A stretch of 7,744 nt of DNA from an uncultured Erysipelotrichaceae bacterium. GTDB lineage: Bacteria; Bacillota_I; Bacilli_A; Erysipelotrichales; Coprobacillaceae. The notes below the pieces were generated by a model that did no database searches, was not told where the DNA came from, and saw only the letters and a list, made by a program, of their open reading frames with translations. A program made the position numbers and the translations under genes. The stretch spans positions 1 to 7,744 of the forward strand of contig ONFH01000011.1 of assembly GCA_900317015.1 (NCBI GenBank), written 5' to 3'. This document shows, piece after piece, positions 5,363 to 7,744 of the stretch (position 1 is its first letter; the number at the start of each line of letters is the position of its first letter).

Positions 5363-5860
5363 ATGAGATTTGCACAAATTAGAGATATCGATATCGCCAA
5401 TGGTCCAGGCATCCGTGTGTCCCTTTATGTTCAGGGATGTCATCGTCATTGTCCTGGCTGCTTCAATGAAGAAACATGGGATTTTTCAGGCGGTAAAACA
5501 TATGGACAGGAAGAGGAAGATGATCTTGTTCGCTTGATCAATCGCCCACATATTGCTGGCCTGACCGTTTTAGGTGGCGAACCAATGGAAAAAGAAAATC
5601 GTCCTGATGTTCTTAAGCTCTTAAAAAGAGTCAAACAAGATTGTCCGAATAAAAACATCTGGGTCTATACTTCATTTTTATATGAAGAGGTTGAAAATTT
5701 TGAAGAACCGATCCTCGACTATGTCGATGTTTTAGTCGATGGAATGTTCATTGAAAAATTAAAAGATCCCCGCCTTCATTTTAGAGGATCAAGCAATCAG
5801 CGTCTGATCGATGTTCCAAAGACAAAAGAAGCCGGAAAAATCGTACTTTGGGAGAAATAA
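5363..5860 (+). CDS. nrdG: Anaerobic ribonucleotide reductase activating protein
   Basis: A 165-aa radical-SAM activase that uses S-adenosylmethionine and a 4Fe-4S cluster to install the glycyl radical on the anaerobic ribonucleoside-triphosphate reductase NrdD, allowing dNTP synthesis without oxygen. The cluster motif CX3CX2C is complete (Cys26, Cys30, Cys33 in QGCHRHCPGC), the GGEPM motif for SAM binding is at 71-75, and the family-typical YVDVLVDGMFI (120-130) and FRGSSNQRLIDV (140-151) are present. Length fits NrdG (about 150-180 aa). It has its own promoter, and nrdD, which usually sits just upstream, is absent from the window; instead a divergent VOC gene occupies that side. luxS follows after 65 bases. 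The call is secure. Confidence 0.95.
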   Translation: MRFAQIRDIDIANGPGIRVSLYVQGCHRHCPGCFNEETWDFSGGKTYGQEEEDDLVRLINRPHIAGLTVLGGEPMEKENRPDVLKLLKRVKQDCPNKNIWVYTSFLYEEVENFEEPILDYVDVLVDGMFIEKLKDPRLHFRGSSNQRLIDVPKTKEAGKIVLWEK

Positions 5861-5883
5861 TATCTTTACAAGATGATTATTTC
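5854..5883 (+). terminator. Long AT-rich hairpin across the nrdG stop codon
   Basis: Arms 5854-5866 and 5870-5883 pair over 13 bp with one bulged G (5875) and a 3-base loop. The stop codon (5858-5860) lies in the left arm. The 3' side is T-rich (ATTATTTCTTAC) but lacks a pure T run, so it may be a weak terminator, an mRNA-end stabiliser, or both. The luxS -35 lies in its loop. Confidence 0.45.
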
Positions 5884-5893
5884 TTACTATCAT
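5865..5893 (+). promoter_or_regulatory. Promoter of luxS
   Basis: TTTACA (5865-5870) and TATCAT (5888-5893) are separated by exactly 17 bases; each differs from the sigma-A consensus at one position. The predicted start is near 5900, about 26 bases before the luxS ATG. The -10 overlaps a 16-bp near-palindrome at 5886-5901. Confidence 0.65.
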
Positions 5894-5925
5894 GATGGTA
5901 TGTTTATAAAGGAAGAAGGAATAGT

Positions 5926-6378
5926 ATGGAACGTATTAAAAGTTTTTGTGTTGACCACACAAAACTAAAAAAAGGTATTTACTTATCACGTTTTGATGGG
6001 GAAATCTCAACTTGGGATATCCGTATGACAGAACCAAACAATGAACCAGCTTTAGATCCTAAGGCAGCCCACGCCATCGAACACATCGGTGCAACATTAC
6101 TTCGTAATAGCAACATTGCGGATAAGATCATTTATTTTGGTCCAATGGGATGTATGACAGGATTCTACTTAGTCACAAGAGATTTGGATATGTTAGCAAT
6201 CGTGCCAATGATTCTTGATATGTTTAAAAAGATTGCCAACTGGGATGAAGAAATCCCTGGCGCTAAACCAGAAGAATGTGGCAACTACACATTTATGGAC
6301 CTAGAAGGCGCTAAGGCTGCTTCAAAGCACTTCTTAGATGCAAGCCTAGAATTCGAATATCATTATTTAGAAAAATAA
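5926..6378 (+). CDS. luxS: S-ribosylhomocysteine lyase
   Basis: A 150-aa metalloenzyme of the activated methyl cycle. It cleaves S-ribosylhomocysteine to homocysteine and DPD, the precursor of the AI-2 signal. All key residues are visible: the metal site His49 and His53 in HAIEH plus Cys118 in ECGNY, the general base Glu52, the catalytic Cys76 in GPMGCMTGFY, and the substrate Arg33 in TWDIRMTEPN. The motif reads HAIEH where many enzymes have HTLEH; the chemistry is not expected to change. The ribosome site AAGGA (5916-5920) ends five bases before the ATG. It has its own promoter inside the nrdG end hairpin, and its terminator overlaps the stop codon, so it may be a one-gene unit. pfs, needed for the preceding step, is not in this window. 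Confidence 0.95.
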   Translation: MERIKSFCVDHTKLKKGIYLSRFDGEISTWDIRMTEPNNEPALDPKAAHAIEHIGATLLRNSNIADKIIYFGPMGCMTGFYLVTRDLDMLAIVPMILDMFKKIANWDEEIPGAKPEECGNYTFMDLEGAKAASKHFLDASLEFEYHYLEK

Positions 6379-6395
6379 GTCTAATGACTTATTTT
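6366..6395 (+). promoter_or_regulatory. Possible weak promoter inside the luxS terminator
   Basis: TTTAGA (6366-6371) and TATTTT (6390-6395), 18 bases apart, each match four of six consensus positions. A start near 6402 would give the MATE mRNA a leader of only a few bases, which would agree with its missing ribosome site. The match is poor, and the hexamers are also terminator sequence. Confidence 0.25.
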
Positions 6396-6397
6396 TT
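6371..6397 (+). terminator. Intrinsic terminator overlapping the luxS stop codon
   Basis: A perfect stem (AATAAGTC/GACTTATT, 6374-6381 with 6386-6393, extendable to 11 bp by A-T pairs) has a 4-base loop TAAT and runs into T6392-6397. The TAA stop lies in the left arm. It ends eight bases before the MATE start codon. Confidence 0.75.
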
Positions 6398-6405
6398 CTT
6401 TCCTT

Positions 6406-7734
6406 ATGGTACAGGATTTAACGAAGGGAAAACTGACACCACTGCTGATTCGCTTTACGATTCCGCTGATCTTGGGCAATCTTCTGCAGCTGACTTACAA
6501 TGCTATCGATTCTATTATCGTTGGTCGTTTTGTCGGCAGTAAAGCCTTAGCAGCCGTTGGTACTGCCAATCCAATTACAACATTAATTATCTTGCTTTTA
6601 AACGGTATCACATTAGGCGCCGGTGTCCTCATCGGTAACCTCTATGGCGCTCAGGACTACAAACGATTAGAACGACAGATCTCAACAGCAATGATTGCGG
6701 GGTCATTGTTTACCATCGTCGTTTCCATCCTGGGATTTATCTTTGCCAAGGATCTGCTTTTACTCTTACAGGTCAAAAGCTCGGTCCTTCATTTAGCGAC
6801 TGGCTATTTAAGAATTATCTTGGCCGGTTTGATCTTTACATTTACTTATAACTATTTCGCCTCTACGCTAAGAGCTTTAGGTGATAGTCAATCACCACTT
6901 TATTTCTTAGCGGCGAGTGCGATCTTCAATATTATTGGTGATCTGTTCTTTGTCATCGTCTTAAAACAAGGCGTCCATGGGGCTGCCATCTCGACAGTGA
7001 TCTCCGAAGGACTCTCTGTCTTATTATGTTTAGTCTACATTAAGAAGAAAGTTCCAATCTTAGACCTTAAGAAAAAGTGGCTCGTCTTTGATTCAAAGAT
7101 GTTAAAAAAGACGATTGCTTACGGGAGTGTCACGGCACTTCAGCAGAGTACCGTACAGATGGGAAAATTAGGAATTCAGACGATCGTCAATACAATGGGC
7201 GTACCAGAAATGGCTGCCTTCAACGTTGTCAACCGTCCCGATGATTTTGCGATCATTCCAGAACAAAATATCGCTCATGCGATGACAGCTGTCATGGCGC
7301 AAAATAAAGGGGCCGGCGAGACAAAACGTATCGAGGCCGCTTTCCATATCGGCTTACGTATTGAGTTCGTCTATGGCATCTTCTCTGGTCTGATCTTCCT
7401 CTTCTTGGCGAATCCGATCATGAAGATCTTCACGACTGATGCAAAAGTCATCGCCTTAGGTGAAACTTATCTGCATTTAATCGCCTTTATGTATATCTTG
7501 CCAGGGATTACCAATGGCCTGCAGGGATATTTTAGAGGAACGGGCGATTTAAAGATCACCTTTTTCTCATCCTTGTTAAATATGGTCATGCGTGTCATCA
7601 GCTGTGCTCTATTTACATTTTATTTCAAATTAGGTTTTCGGAGTGTCCCATGGTCCTACCTTGTTGGCTGGATCTTTATGATCCTCTTTGAATTACCTTA
7701 TCTCATCAGTTATCGTAAAAAACACAAAGCGTGA
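6406..7734 (+). CDS. MATE-family multidrug efflux transporter
   Basis: A 442-aa inner-membrane antiporter with about twelve spans in two homologous halves, expected to export drugs or metabolites using a sodium or proton gradient. The first half carries the hallmark YNAIDSIIVGRFVG...AAVG (31-53) and LRALGDSQSPLYF (155-167); the matching spot in the second half is GYFRGTGDLK (374-383). Length fits the family (430-470 aa). The product class is secure; the drug and the ion are not known. The start is odd: the bases before the ATG are TTTTTTCTTTCCTT, with no Shine-Dalgarno sequence, directly after the luxS terminator. No better in-frame start exists upstream (stop at 6385-6387), and the N-terminus MVQDLTKGKL is normal for the family, so 6406 is kept. 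Expression may come from read-through, coupling or a nearly leaderless mRNA. Confidence 0.92.
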   Translation: MVQDLTKGKLTPLLIRFTIPLILGNLLQLTYNAIDSIIVGRFVGSKALAAVGTANPITTLIILLLNGITLGAGVLIGNLYGAQDYKRLERQISTAMIAGSLFTIVVSILGFIFAKDLLLLLQVKSSVLHLATGYLRIILAGLIFTFTYNYFASTLRALGDSQSPLYFLAASAIFNIIGDLFFVIVLKQGVHGAAISTVISEGLSVLLCLVYIKKKVPILDLKKKWLVFDSKMLKKTIAYGSVTALQQSTVQMGKLGIQTIVNTMGVPEMAAFNVVNRPDDFAIIPEQNIAHAMTAVMAQNKGAGETKRIEAAFHIGLRIEFVYGIFSGLIFLFLANPIMKIFTTDAKVIALGETYLHLIAFMYILPGITNGLQGYFRGTGDLKITFFSSLLNMVMRVISCALFTFYFKLGFRSVPWSYLVGWIFMILFELPYLISYRKKHKA

Positions 7735-7744
7735 GCAAATTTGC
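7735..7744. repeat. 10-bp palindrome at the window edge
   Basis: GCAAATTTGC is a perfect palindrome starting directly after the MATE stop codon. It may be the first part of a terminator hairpin cut by the end of the window; nothing more can be said. Confidence 0.2.

Noticed and set aside
5210..5449. 79-aa minus-strand ORF
   Set aside because: Overlaps the 5' ends of the VOC gene and nrdG and covers both promoters; no recognisable features.
5446..5658. 70-aa minus-strand ORF
   Set aside because: Antisense shadow inside nrdG.
1..7744. Mobile elements, CRISPR arrays, tRNA/rRNA, large riboswitches
   Set aside because: No transposase, terminal repeats with target duplications, spaced direct repeats, tRNA-like clover patterns or long structured leaders were found on reading both strands.

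Overview
The window looks like chromosome of a low-GC Gram-positive (Firmicute) anaerobe. The evidence is strong AGGAGG-type ribosome sites, sigma-A-like promoters, A+T-rich spacers with hairpin/T-run terminators, a BceAB-type peptide-antibiotic ABC transporter, LuxS, and NrdG, which activates the strictly anaerobic ribonucleotide reductase. An Erysipelotrichales-like gut bacterium would fit the protein style, but that is inference and not proven here. No phage, transposon, CRISPR array, tRNA or rRNA is visible.

Layout. (1) 1-560: a short plus-strand operon of two very small single-span membrane proteins (62 and 42 aa). It has an extended -10 promoter, a perfect 12-bp palindrome of LacI/CcpA (cre) type just after the expected transcription start, and its own terminator. 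(2) 565-1410: a minus-strand lipoprotein with a repeated beta-propeller-like pattern, divergent from (3) 1583-4352: overlapping ATPase and permease genes of a BceAB-type transporter. A perfect 8-4-8 inverted repeat lies between them, placed like a response-regulator site just upstream of the transporter promoter; no two-component system gene is in the window. (4) 4353-4869: about 500 bases with no convincing protein gene, but with a good minus-strand promoter, several hairpins and a minus-strand terminator, so probably an unannotated small RNA or tiny-ORF transcript. (5) 4870-5253: a minus-strand VOC/glyoxalase-fold protein (YwkD-like), divergent from (6) nrdG (5363-5860), followed by luxS (5926-6378) and a MATE efflux transporter (6406-7734).

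How the parts fit. Most genes look like separate small units. nrdG supports dNTP synthesis without oxygen, although its partner nrdD is not here. luxS recycles S-ribosylhomocysteine and yields the AI-2 precursor. The BceAB-like pair and the MATE protein are both defence/export systems. The nrdG-luxS-MATE string is compact, but each junction carries a hairpin overlapping the upstream stop codon. A good luxS promoter is embedded in the nrdG hairpin. The MATE start codon follows the luxS terminator T-run by 8 bases and has no Shine-Dalgarno sequence.

The least explained items are the micro-membrane-protein operon with its operator, the silent-looking 4365-4803 minus-strand unit, and the unusual MATE start.
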